From Epithemia pelagica (Eukaryota; Bacillariophyta; Bacillariophyceae; Surirellales; Surirellaceae): 64,000 bases of DNA. Position 1 is the stretch's first letter. Each line of letters begins with the position of its first letter. The stretch spans positions 992,001 through 1,056,000 of the forward strand of contig OX337238.1 of NCBI GenBank assembly GCA_946965045.2, given 5' to 3'. The translations under genes and the position numbers were made by a program. The notes under the pieces were generated by a model. The model was not told where the DNA came from. It saw only the letters and a program-made list of their open reading frames with translations, and ran no database searches. This document shows positions 11,424-22,361 of the stretch, piece after piece.

Positions 11424-12502
11424 ACGTTACATCTCCCGTTTTTGTTCTGCTCCGTTTATCTTATTTAGAACCACGAAATAGTATGTGCGTTCTTAACAAT
11501 TTCTTTGTCAGTTAGTTACCAGTTACATTTGTCTTCTCTTCATGTTTTATGGCATTTCGATACACGATGCTTTGCTTACGATATATTGATGAAGGATTCC
11601 ATGTTCTTTGTTTCTGACTACGCAGGTACAGATGCAGTAGAAGGAATAGACCTTTTAAGACTGAAGACCTAACTGACTTCTAGCTTGAGGGCTCTAGCAT
11701 GTTTTACTAAACCGTCAGGATCTAAGACATTGAGGATGTCTTTGCTGGTGGTCTTGCCAGGTCAAGTCATGAAGTTGTGATATGTTGCACTGGATTGACT
11801 GTTGACCAGATACTGGCTGTGATTTGTGCGTGAGGTGGACAAGTCTTCTACTTTCTTAATTCATGCTTCCCAGAAACGGATAAAACAGTACAAGTTAGTT
11901 GCGCTGCACCTCTCTCTAGGCCTTATACCATGGTACGAAACCCTTCCCCTCTCGAACAAGAGAGAGAGACGCTTTTGCCATTTCTGCTACCTGCCTCTTT
12001 CTCTCTGACATCTTTCGCACGGCATAGAAACAAGTAGAATGACTGACATCCCAAAACTGACGCATAGACAGACACAACTGTCTGTGTAGGTTCTGCGACT
12101 TCTTTCCAAGGAATCCAGATTCCATCACCGTATTGTATGACGCAACAAGTACCAAAACGGACCATTGCGCAACTATGTTAACGTCTAAACAACGGTTACG
12201 CGGGAAAGAGGAAGCAAGAAGTCCGACAATCGCGCATGACCAATCTTGGAATCCGTTTCATTTAGACCTAAGCAGAGTTTACGATAAGTGTCTTCCAATA
12301 TCGATTACATAGGGAGGAGTCATGGAAAGCTGATCGTTGGATCTTAACAAAAATTTAGATTCGCCAACCAGTTCTGCGAAAGGAGATATTGCTACCTGTT
12401 TTCGATCCACCCCATCCTCACAATTTTAGGTTCTGGAACATCGAAACCTCGCCAGCCACAGAACAAATTCCGAAGCCGTCGAAATACTAAAAAACTTCGA
12501 CC
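11424..12502. other. Intergenic region between the two SIT genes
   Basis: Holds the 3' end of copy A and the promoter of copy B. It shows no visible similarity to the sequence upstream of copy A or downstream of copy B. No gene is supported. Confidence 0.6.
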
Positions 12503-14125
12503 ATGAGTGACGAACCTGCAGTGAACGGATGCTATTTGGTCAAGGCGATCTACTCGATCGCCTTGTTGATCTTCTCCATCATTGTTGTGATGGCTTTGAT
12601 CTTTGACGAACAGACCAGTCTTTCTGAAGATGTTCACCCGGCTTTGGCCTTTGTTTTGATCTGGGTTGCTTTGTTGTGGTTGTCTTTGGTCGAAGGTGGC
12701 CAAGCCTCCATGGTTGGTCTTCCTCCCATTGACCGTGAACTCTACCGTGAAAGTCACCCCATCTCTTTCCGCATCTGCGACCACGGACACAAGGGAGACA
12801 ACTTGGACCGTTACCTCATGGGCCGTCAATTCATGGTGTTGGCTTTGGTTTTCGTCATTAACAAGTCTGGTGCCCCTATTGAAGACGCTTCTGTGTTGAA
12901 CCTTCCCGATCCTCTTGCCAACGCTTTCCTCAAGTCCGGTTTGGCGATGATCCTCATGACTTGTATGATTGGTCAATTGAACACTCAAGTGAATGCTTCG
13001 CATTGTATGCTTGACTTTATCAATGACTGGGGTAACTGGTTCACTGTGAAGGTTGCCATGGCCATTGAAGCTTCTGGATTGTTGCACGCTTCTTACTTGA
13101 TTCAGATGATTGTTGCTGGATTGGCCGGCAAGCCCATCGAGTCTAACGAAGAACCCCGTGATGCTTTCATGAACATTTTGTTCTGGGGCCGTGTTCTTTT
13201 GTCGGTTGGTATTTTGACGTTTGCCTTTGTTGCTACTTTTGCCGCTTTGTTCGATGGCAAGACTACGATGTGGGACGGTGTACCTGAAGTTGTTGCCGTT
13301 GTTTTGTTCTTCTTGTTGATGGCCGTTGTTGGTATGCTTGAGGGTATGCAAATTGCCTTTTTCGCTGTTGCCAAGTTGACGGATGAAGAACGTAACTCGT
13401 CTGTATGGGCGTCCCGTACATGCAACTTGTTGTTCCAAGGAGAAGGCCACAACTTGCCAGGATTCATGGTTGGTCGTCAATTGTGCGTCGTGTCTTGTTT
13501 CTTTGTGATTGCCCGTGTGACCTCCATGGATGTCGAAGATGGTGAATCGAATGTTTTGGGAGTGTCTGACGGTGCTCAAGAATTCTTCAACACTGGTTTG
13601 TTGGGAGCCTTGATTACGACGATTGTTGCCTCTATCGCCTGGCAATTGGTTGCTTCTGCCTTCCCTGTTGCTTTCTTGTCCACTCCCATTACCTACATCT
13701 TGCTCCGCATCTGTTTGTTTTTGGAGGCGACTGGTATCTGTACTGGTGCCTGGGTTTTGGCTTCTATCCACCGCAAGGTTGCTGGATTCCAACGTGATGA
13801 AGTGTACGTTGGTACTGCCGAAGAACGTGCTGCTATGGAACATGGTGACAAGCCTGCGCACACTTCTGAAGTTGGTCATTTGGGCGGCGGTGCTTTCCCT
13901 GCCAACCATGACTTGCCATATGCGTCCACCGGCACTACTCCCACCCAACGCCGGGACCGCATCAAGGAGAACATTGCCATTTTGGAGCACCAAATTGATG
14001 TTGCCTCTAACGACGACGAAGCCGCCATTTTCGAATCTGCTTTGCGCAAGGAGAAGAATGCTTTGCGTCAAATCAACCGTGAAATGGGCCTCAACGAGAA
14101 GGAAGTCGAGATGGAAGACGCATAA
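12503..14125 (+). CDS. SIT: Silicon transporter, copy B (same protein as copy A)
   Basis: It encodes the same 540 residues as copy A, with all four SIT motifs (EGGQ, MGRQ, EGMQ, VGRQ) and the same C-terminal coiled coil. I see three base differences over the coding sequence, all silent: 9935 T versus 12637 C, 11417 T versus 14119 C, and 11420 C versus 14122 A. The last two lie within six bases of the stop codon. Similarity stops at the ATG and at the stop, so promoter and untranslated regions are unrelated. The two genes may therefore supply one protein under different control. The tandem arrangement also allows gene conversion. Confidence 0.95.
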   Translation: MSDEPAVNGCYLVKAIYSIALLIFSIIVVMALIFDEQTSLSEDVHPALAFVLIWVALLWLSLVEGGQASMVGLPPIDRELYRESHPISFRICDHGHKGDNLDRYLMGRQFMVLALVFVINKSGAPIEDASVLNLPDPLANAFLKSGLAMILMTCMIGQLNTQVNASHCMLDFINDWGNWFTVKVAMAIEASGLLHASYLIQMIVAGLAGKPIESNEEPRDAFMNILFWGRVLLSVGILTFAFVATFAALFDGKTTMWDGVPEVVAVVLFFLLMAVVGMLEGMQIAFFAVAKLTDEERNSSVWASRTCNLLFQGEGHNLPGFMVGRQLCVVSCFFVIARVTSMDVEDGESNVLGVSDGAQEFFNTGLLGALITTIVASIAWQLVASAFPVAFLSTPITYILLRICLFLEATGICTGAWVLASIHRKVAGFQRDEVYVGTAEERAAMEHGDKPAHTSEVGHLGGGAFPANHDLPYASTGTTPTQRRDRIKENIAILEHQIDVASNDDEAAIFESALRKEKNALRQINREMGLNEKEVEMEDA

Positions 14126-14745
14126 GCTCCTTGATTGCATTCGAAAGGTTTGTGTGGACCTCTATGTGACTTGGGACGTTTGTGTCTGGCCTTGGCCATG
14201 CGAACGAATTGTCCATGGTCCTCAGGTGATGTTTTTTGTAGATAGACTCGAGTTTGATTGTGCTTGTTGGGACGAAGAAATGCTTGATCAGAGTTCAGTA
14301 ATCATTTCCTACCAGATATAATGATAGCACTTCATTTGATGAACACAGCATTGCGTACCTTAGATTTTGCAAATTGTCGTCCATGTCTAAGGGGAGATAG
14401 ACTTTTTCATGAGGAGAGGAGTAAACTTACAAACTAAAATAGTGCGATTGTGACTGGATTCCGGATCAACCTGCTGCATCTATCTGCGCGCGAGCAAAGG
14501 CAGTTCAACGCCGGCCCTGCCCAAAGTTCTGCCACGTCGCTCCATTCTCCATTCTTGTGAGGGAGATGTGGAATGAGAAAAATAAGTCCCGACTCCGATG
14601 ATTGTGGAATGAAAACACGAAACAAATCCACAACACAGAAAGGCCAAACCGAAACAACCGAAAAGAGAGATTGACCAAGACAACCGCCGGCCGACGCTCT
14701 TAGTAAGCCATCCCTACCGCGCCCACCCTCCCTAGGCCCTCCACA
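14126..14745. other. 3' flank of SIT copy B and 5' leader of the next element
   Basis: The first ~300 bp are ordinary A/T-balanced flank. From about 14440 the composition shifts to the C/A-rich, G/T-poor plus strand that continues to 17130. This suggests that a mobile element begins near 14430-14450. No terminal repeat or target duplication was found. Confidence 0.4.
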
Positions 14746-17132
14746 ATGGTGGAAAGCGGCGCGGACCCGCCGTGGACTATTCCGGTAAACCTGAATCCAC
14801 ACCGTCACACGGCGCGCACTCACCGGCCAGCCCATATCCGAGCACCCCCGCCGATTTGGGACGACCAACGACCGACACGCAAGGCGAACGATCTCATCGT
14901 CATGGAAAAACTTTCCGGTCTAAGATTTCGCACACAAACCAACGACAGAGACAAAGAAAAGCACCATGGTCGACTCCTCCACAGCACCACACCGTGCATC
15001 AACCGTATCGCCAAAACCCAGCCCCAAGAGGACCCTCGGCACACACCGCGGCAGCCACCCGTCCCTCGGCCAACCAAGTCCGCCCAAAAAAACCAACATC
15101 AACCAGCCATACAACAACACCCACTCCGTCCAGTCACTATCCTCCCTGCCACCCCAGCACCGAAGACACGTCGCATCATGAAGAACGTGGCCACACAAAC
15201 GGACACCCGGCACTCAGTCAAGACGCCACGTCGACAAGCAGCAGAAGTAGAAAAAACACACGTCGACAAAAACTATCGCCAGAACACAGAGGAAACACCA
15301 CCCCAAAATCGACAAACCACACTCACAATGCCGAAACAGTTTGACTCGTCATTGGGAAGCCTCCAGAACAAGCCTACTTCAGCAGCCGCCACTAGCCAAG
15401 CCACCATGCAAGCTTACTCCAAACTCGCTCCAGCCAAGAAGAAACCAGCCCCCAGGGAACGTCCCCAGGCCGGAATCATTACCCGCTCCAAGAAAGCCGA
15501 AGCCAACAAGGATCTAGACAACGACCACCAGCCCACTACAGCCGCCCGCCGCGGTACCACGTCCACCCCGCGCCGAGAACCCACCTACACCAACGCCATC
15601 ACCCCTGACCTGCACCAAATCAAAAATAACTACAAAAACATCCATCAGAAAAACCAGAAAAACAAAGAAACAAGCCACCACGACAAACACATCAACACGT
15701 CCTCTCCCACCGACGAAAACACCCGAGACATCGAAACACCAGGAACTGCACACTCCAACAACCACAACACGACTCAACATCAGATCCAAGGACACACGAC
15801 CCCAGGAACGGACAACGACACCACAGCAAACACCCAAGACGACATCAACCGCCAGGCACCAAACACGACACCCCCCCTCGCCACAAGGGCACGACAAACC
15901 TCATCTCCGGATACTGCCAACCCGTCACCAACACCCCAGAGAATCCCCACGAAGGAGACACCGCCACCGATCAAGACAACGAGCAAGACGTCGACGACAC
16001 AACAAACGCGACACCGTCCACGACCACACCCCTTCCGCCTCCCATTCGGAATCCGTACAAATCGCCAACCACCAAACCACTTCTCTCGGGAACCACAAAC
16101 AAAGATCCCCCGTGCTCGGTCCACCTCAACCTCGTGGTTCGCCACAAGGCCAACCACCAAGAAGAAGCATCACTCCCCCGCATCACAGAAACTGCACTCA
16201 AACAACTTTTCAACTCTGTATTCAAGCACCACGAATCGCGAGAGGACCCCATGTTCCTCGAGGTCCACCGTGTGGAGTTCCTCGAAACGAACCAACCAGC
16301 CCGCAAAGGCAACAACAACCGCGGACAGAAGGGACACAGCTGGTCCTTCCACATGACCATCCGACCCGCGCCAGCCAACGACGCGTTCGACACAGACAAC
16401 TACAAAGAACAGGCCATCCGCTTTGCCACACAAATGTGGCACAAGCACCACCAAGACGACTTCCGACACGACGAACACGGGGACCAATGGGTCCTCCGTC
16501 ACGGAGCGTAACAATCCAACCCAACTTCCAACCCACGGTTCAAGGATCTTGACATTTACATCCCGGCCTGCAACAACCGCACGGCCACAACCCAAGGCAT
16601 CATTGCCGGCATACCAGCGGCGGCGATCAAACACCGCAGAGGTTACATGGACATCGCAAGCACCTTGCACGACCACCTCATTGGCTACCTTCCAGGCCAA
16701 TTCCAACTCTTCGACGATTTCAGCTGCCATTTCGGTTGCCGCAACGGCACATTCAGCGGCGACCTACGAAACAAACAGCGAGGCCAAGTACCCGTCGTGT
16801 ACTTCTCAGCGTCCTCACGACACAACTTCGAACTCTTCTTGAGAGCATACAATGCTTTCCACCAAGCCGCCACAGAAAATGAAATTCGTTGGCGCGGAAA
16901 CGCAATCCAGGTACTGCCCATCCCCAAGAACCAACAAACCAGAACGACCACTCTCGAAGCATTAAAAGATCTCGATCAATACTTCGGGGCAAGCGTCAGG
17001 ATCCGCCTCCACCCGCTCAACGAGCTAGCTTCCTTGAGTGACTGGGACGACCTCCCGTCCATGCCGAACTATCAGGCAGTCTTTCCGGAGTTTTGCCACC
17101 ACCAACCCGAACCGGTAGTAAATCTACTTTAA
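14746..17132 (+). pseudogene. Decayed C/A-rich mobile-element ORF (possible ORF1/gag-like protein)
   Basis: The start ATG at 14746 lies in a CCACAATGG context like that of the retrotransposon ORF1 at 22586. The coding signal changes frame at least once between 15300 and 16000. It then runs in one frame from about 15900 to TAA 17130-17132, interrupted only by TAA 16509-16511. The C-terminal ~330 residues look folded (for example HLNLVVRHKANHQEE, ALKDLDQYFGASVRIRLHPL); the N-terminal half is Pro/Thr/Gln-rich and disordered. I do not recognise the family. The in-frame stop and frame changes make this a broken copy, or a product that needs recoding. Confidence 0.55.
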
Positions 17133-17336
17133 TAGCCAGGTTGGGACGAGGAGAAGCTAGGGTGTGAGGAGTGGCTTAACTCCGAGAAGGGCAATAGCGA
17201 CGAGGAGTGGACTGCCCCTGTGAGATCCGCGTAAGCGGATCGAGGGGGCAGTCCACGACGAGAAGCTATTGCCCGACGAGGAGTTAAGCCACGAGGAGCA
17301 CCCTGCGACGAGGAGTCCCCCGGGGCTATTAAAGTA
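17125..17336 (+). repeat. 212-nt nested palindrome with repeated GACGAGGAG internal loops
   Basis: Six complementary arm pairs nest around a GTAA tetraloop (17231-17234). The pairs are 17125-17137/17324-17336 (13 bp), 17159-17164/17299-17304 (6), 17171-17183/17280-17292 (13), 17189-17198/17265-17274 (10), 17207-17218/17245-17256 (12) and 17224-17230/17235-17241 (7). The unpaired spacers are purine-rich and mostly length-matched: 5x5, 8x8 and 6x6. A word of the form [G/C]ACGAG[G/A]AG occurs seven times in the same orientation, at 17145, 17199, 17257, 17275, 17290, 17307 and 17353. The outer arm covers the stop codon of the preceding ORF, so the structure begins as translation ends. Confidence 0.9.
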
Positions 17337-17363
17337 TGTTAGCTTCCTTTGTCACGAGGAGTC

Positions 17364-17469
17364 GTGCCGGCGCACCCTAGGTAATTTTCGGTCTTCCTAA
17401 GTGATCGCTTATCTCTATCGATACTTAGTAATAGTTGGCCTATTTAGCTTTTTACATTCGCGCCGGCAC
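17364..17469. repeat. 10-bp inverted repeat (GTGCCGGCGC / GCGCCGGCAC)
   Basis: Arms at 17364-17373 and 17460-17469 are perfect complements with an 86-nt loop. They follow directly after the large nested hairpin and may belong to the same 3' untranslated structure or mark an element edge. Confidence 0.7.
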
Positions 17470-17493
17470 AGTGTTAGTTAGGTATCTTGCTTG

Positions 17494-17601
17494 CGTGCTT
17501 GCGCACCTCATCCGATTGCTCGCGTTTCTCAATAAGCATCATACTGTCGTGCTTGCGCAACAAATCCGATGGCTCGCGTCTATCAAATAGGTACATACGA
17601 C
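17494..17601 (+). repeat. 54-bp imperfect tandem repeat
   Basis: Units 17494-17547 and 17548-17601 share CGTGCTTGCGCA, ATCCGAT and GCTCGCGT blocks at the same spacing. They lie between the hairpin region and the Crypton-type gene, and could be the 3' repeat of the first element or the 5' leader of the second. Confidence 0.75.
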
Positions 17602-17645
17602 AAGTCGTGTTGTTTACATAGGCGTGACACAGGAATACATAGGTA

Positions 17646-20600
17646 ATGTCTATATATTACTTAGATCCCCCACCCCCCAACGGACATTCCCACGATAATC
17701 TCTCACAGACGACACATTTTGTGCAACAACAATGCAACAACATGATGAGAAAAGGAAGACAACCGACCATGGTGACTCCTCCTCCTTCTGTTGGAGTTGC
17801 TCATGCTTCCAAACAGGTTGATTGTGGAGTCATAGACCTTTGCACCCCTCCTGATGTAATAGATCTTTGTAGTTCGTCTTCGTCGTCTAGTTGCTAATCA
17901 GACTCTTCGGGCGAAACTCTCGTTTTTGTCACCAAGGACAATGCAACAGACGAATGGGATGGCAATCTCTTTCGCCGCTCGGAACTCTACTACGACTGCA
18001 CTGGCTCATCCGACGACTTCAGCGCCTGTAGTTCCGACCCTTGGGTCATGGAAATCCTACAGAGACGGTAAGTTTTCGCCGCGTTTCCCACCATTGTCGT
18101 GTGTTTTCGTTCCAGACGTCTTCCCAAAATTTCAAACCACCTGCCGTGCGCGCGCGCATGGTCGAGTCGCTGTTCTGTTTCCTACTGATTCCTACGTGTA
18201 ACCTACGTATCCGCACTTTCTCGCAAGTGTCACCGTCTTCACTTTCCTCACCCTCATTTTTCATTGTGCATCGTTTTTTCATCGTCGTTTCACAGCCTGA
18301 CCATGGCGATTCGACAATCTCGCCGCCAAATGGAGCGGGCGGCCGCAAGAAACAATGTGGACGCCACAAACTCAACCAATAACGTGAACCCGTACCGAAA
18401 TCCCGGCCGCCCACCCAACAACCGTGCCAATCGTCCGCCATTAACGGAAGTGAACCTTCCTCCTTCCCGAAATCCTCGTCGACAACCACAACAACAAGAC
18501 AACATCCAAGCTACAGAGCAATCAAAGTAAGTGACAGTATGTTCTGTTTCTATTCTTATCTGTCTCATTCTAACCACCATGTTTCCTTTTTCCCTTCAGC
18601 AATGTTGCGAGGCCTGATCCTTCTTCCCGTCGTCACCAGATCGAAGGTCTCGATCTTCCCAATGGCGCCAACGACGCCCTTCTCAACGCCGCAACGGTTG
18701 TAGAATCATGCAAAGTGGATACCAAGCTTGTATCCCAAGCTTTGGTCAAACGGAAGCATCTGACATGGGATGCCGAAAAGGGCTCCATGCGGATTGGTGA
18801 GGTCACCTTCAACCCGCCCACCATGAACTCTTCTCGTGCACGTTCGTTGGCCGCCTGGAGTCAATATTGTCGTCTGTCTCCAACCATATACGGCAACAAC
18901 ACCTTCACCATCCGTGACCTCACTGGATGCAAGGCGTCATACGACAAAGAAAAGGCCGCTTCCGTCAACAAATTTTTGGAGTGTCTTCAAAAGCATCACG
19001 AGATGCACTTTCTTCTTGAAATCGTCGAAGATATCGATGAACTGTCGGGTGGAGATACACCAACGCCACTCCTCTTTCTTGCTCTCCGCGGAGTGAAGAC
19101 TCCATCGAAATTGACATTGTTGAATAGTTGCGTAATGGTTTTTGTCGTGAACCATCGAATGCGGGGTTTCAATATGGAAACGGATTCGGTGGAGGACCCC
19201 AAGTTTTTCTTCCAGCCCAACACAACAATGAAGATGCTGAACCATCTCTTCGCTCTTCTTAAAACACACGGGATCGTGATCGCTCAAAGTGATCTCAAAC
19301 ATGGGCTTGGCAATTACCATGCCTACCTTGCCGACATTTGGAACAAGGCAGCCCTCGTCCGACCCGAATTTGGCCGCCTACCCAATCGTGCACCAACGGC
19401 ATTCGACGACGAAGAAAAGATGCGGACATGCGAGCCGGAGCTTCGGCCGTTCGAAGACGGCGAGTATTCCACGGCTTTGAGCATGGGAGTCTACAAGACT
19501 TCCCGAGACTTCGGTCTCCGCGGCCCAGAAGTAAGTTGTTGTTTGTTGTTGTTGTATTTGTTGATTGTCGCCGTTGTTGTTGCTGCTGTTGTCTAACAGT
19601 TTGGTTGTTGCATGTTGTCTCCAGATAAGACTACTTAAAGTATCCGATTTAATTTTCAAGGCGTGTCTTGACAAATCATACGGAATGTTGGCTGGGCTTC
19701 CCGCGATTATTCTCAAAGAATCTGTGCTTGAGAAATCGTCGCACCTCGCGACGAACAATCTCGCCTTTGATCGAGTCGCCAACGATACACAAGACTCGTC
19801 GCACATGATCTTCGACAACCCAGATGATAAGTTTGCGACGTACAAGATCCTCTTGCACATCATGAAAGTGGCGCACCCGCCAGGATGGCAGGGTCTGCTG
19901 TTTCTAGAGCAGATACCCGCGAAACACCTCAAGGCCCGCAAGGATGGTGCGAAGCACCTCGGTTGGACTGAGCTCGTCCCCGAGACTTCACAGAATGACG
20001 CGGATGGATCTGGCTTCAAGTGTGCGGGTAGATTGGGCGTGAACTGGCCGTTGAGGAATGCCCGTCAACTTGCCATTCGTTGCAAGTTTGACAACGCCGA
20101 GAAGGTGACGTTCCGGACCGGCCGACGCACCGGAATCTCGAACGTTGCCAACTGTGGAGTACCACAGAAGTCGTCGAACTCCTTCGCCCGTCACAAGTCA
20201 AGTGAGGTCAACGTACTGTACCAGGACGTCTCGAAAGAAAATCATGTTCGGACCGTCACGGCCAACTGGTACCGTCCACCCGAAAAGAGCGACGAGGCCG
20301 ACAAAGAAAACACGAAGAATGGTACGTACACTCATTGCATGAATCACTCTTTCTACTTTGTTACTAACTACTCTGCTATTATGTTTAGATGAGAAGGGAT
20401 CCAAGAAGAAAGAGTCAAAAACCGCTTCATCCCCCTCGTCCTCGTCGTCGTCCTCCACCGACATTGAGGCCTTTATGAAAAAGGCCAAGAAGAAGATTCG
20501 CCGTCGCAAGGCGTTGCAGCAGCTCAAGGCTGCCAAGAAACAGAACGACGATTCGTCCATCGAAGACGAGGATTCATTGGCGCGAATCCTTCGTCTCTTG

Positions 20601-21788
20601 GACGACAAACCATCCAAGTCGTCCAAGTCGCAAACCCATGGTAAGTTGATTGTTGCTTTGTTGTTTTCTTGGTTGCATCGATCTCATTCCGTCTTCTCTT
20701 GACCACAGACACCAAATCCAAGAAAAAACGCAAGAAGAAGAAGAAGAAGAGTAAGTCGATCGCGGACTCATCATCATCGTCATCTTCATCGGATGGCATG
20801 CTTGAAGTTCTTTCCCGATGTCAAAAGAAAAAGAAAACTTCTCCGCCCTCTACCATCGTTGGTGCGTAGATTGTTTTGTTTTGTTTGATTGTTGCTTTAT
20901 ATGTTCTCACTGCCATTCCCTGTTTCATCACCTTCGTCCACTCCAGTGGCTTCTTCAAAGCCTCCTCCACCACCTCCAGTCGAGCATGAAGCGCCACAAC
21001 CGCCACCACCAGTCGTTGTACCACCACCACCAACAACAACAACAACCACGGTGGCCGTGCAACCACCACCAGCTACGTCAACAATGGACCAACATGCACC
21101 ACCTCCAAACAGTGCAACAGTCCAAGCACCAACAACAACCACCGTAACAGCCATGAAACAACCTCCACTGCCATCTACTGTTACGGCCACGCATCCACAC
21201 CCAACAGCAACGACTGAGCAACAGCCACCACCACCACCACCACCAACCATTGCGACCACGGAACCAACGGTATCCGCTGCAGCTCCACCAGCCATTGCGA
21301 CCACATCAACGTCGCAACCACCTCCACCACCACCAACCATTGCGACCACGGAACTGCCACCACCACCCACAAATGTGCCATCGTCAACGGCCCTTGTTCC
21401 GACGGAACTCCACACCAGCCACCACAATCTCTCTCAGAATCATCACGGTGGATATCATCGCAATGACGGTAGTCGAGACCGCGGGGTTGATTGTCGTGTG
21501 GAGGAGCACCATCGTGTTGCTTATCATCGCAACAACTGGTACTCCCCACCTCCACCACCATCCGACTCGCCGCCATATCATCCTCATCATCATTCCCACC
21601 ACCATTCTTCCCGAGGATACCACCACCGCCCGTACACTCCATCGCCACCACCCCCACCGTACTACCGTGACCACATCCACCACCGTGGTGGTGGATACAC
21701 TCCACCACCGTGGTGGTGGATACACTCCACCACCTCCAGATCATCATCATCATCACCATCATCGTGGTTCGCGTTACCATGGCGGTAG
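17646..21788 (+). CDS. Crypton-type tyrosine recombinase gene (7 exons, one in-frame TAA in exon 1)
   Basis: Exons are 17646-18067, 18296-18526, 18600-19530, 19625-20321, 20389-20640, 20709-20861 and 20947-21788. All six introns are GT-AG and keep the frame. The core resembles the DUF3504/Crypton YR fold: DFGLRGPE at the end of exon 3 (first catalytic Arg), then RTGRRTGISNVANCGVP and ARHKSSEVNVLY in exon 4 (Arg, His and likely nucleophilic Tyr). The usual His of the H-x2-R box appears to be Arg. The N-terminus has two VIDLC motifs like SUMO-interacting motifs. The tail is Lys-rich, then Ser-rich, then Pro/His-rich. TAA at 17895-17897 interrupts exon 1; the last exon carries a frameshifting 25-bp duplication. 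It is either a transposon or a domesticated derivative. Confidence 0.7.
17869..17901 (+). other. Possible 33-nt intron that would remove the in-frame stop
   Basis: The segment begins GTAGTT and ends CTAATCAG, so it has intron-like ends and a branch-like CTAAT. Its length is a multiple of three and it contains the TAA at 17895-17897. Removing it would leave the recombinase frame open. A 33-nt intron would be unusually short, so this is a hypothesis only. Confidence 0.3.
21681..21730 (+). repeat. 25-bp tandem duplication that shifts the reading frame
   Basis: The unit CACCGTGGTGGTGGATACAC followed by TCCAC is present twice, at 21681-21705 and 21706-21730. Because 25 is not a multiple of three, the second copy moves translation out of the frame that ends in a His/Gly/Tyr-rich tail at TGA 21811-21813. 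Translation instead ends at TAG 21786-21788. Confidence 0.9.
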
Positions 21789-22310
21789 CCATGGATACGG
21801 CTACCACTATTGAAGTACCATAGTATTCGGTACGTTTGCTGTTGTTGTTGCATTCTTGTTGATTGCTGTATCATTGTTCTTACCCCTTTATTCACTCTTT
21901 TTGACAGATTGAAGTCGCTATTGCTCTTTGCATGACCATTTGGGTGGTGGTCTCTAGCTTGACGTCTCGAAAGGTACGTGAGAATTAGATGATGACACTT
22001 GTTCCGCGTTCCACTCCACGTTACGTACCAGTTTCTCACACGTTCACGATTTTTGTAATTCTGTCTTGGCATGAAATTTCGTGGTGCATCTCTTTGCTAC
22101 TGAATTTTCCGTGTCGTGTGAAAACTCGTCTGTGTCGCGTTTCAATTATTGCCTACATTTTGATTATTGTTTTTTGGTCTCTGTGTTTCCGTTGCTGTTG
22201 CTGGTGCTTGCTGCTTGATTCGTGTGGTGTTTGTTTGTTGTGCTCTTCTTTTTTCCGTTGGTGCACCTCTTGTTCGCTTTGTGCTCTTTCCCGTATTCTC
22301 TCCCTGTGGA

Positions 22311-22361
22311 TTTCCTGGGTGTACTACTTTTCTGGGTGTACTACTTTCCTGGGTGTACTAC
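22311..22361 (+). repeat. Three tandem copies of a 17-bp unit
   Basis: TTTCCTGGGTGTACTAC is repeated at 22311-22327, 22328-22344 and 22345-22361, with one T/C difference in the middle copy. It sits in the ~770-bp stretch between the Crypton-like gene and the retrotransposon ORF1, which has no other supported feature except the spliced 3' region of the Crypton-like gene. Confidence 0.9.

Larger units (their letters stand above)
17646..21813 (+). mobile_element. Crypton-like element (boundaries not defined)
   Basis: Cryptons lack inverted repeats and insert through a tyrosine recombinase, so edges cannot be seen without an empty site. The recombinase gene defines the minimum extent. Two further GT-AG introns appear beyond the last exon (GTACGT at 21830 to CAG near 21908, and GTACGT at 21975). 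The transcript therefore probably extends to about 22 kb, with spliced 3' sequence. Confidence 0.55.

Noticed and set aside
20897-21807. Minus-strand Gly/Val-rich ORFs in the last Crypton-gene exon
   Set aside because: Complement of Pro/Thr/His codon repeats in the real exon.
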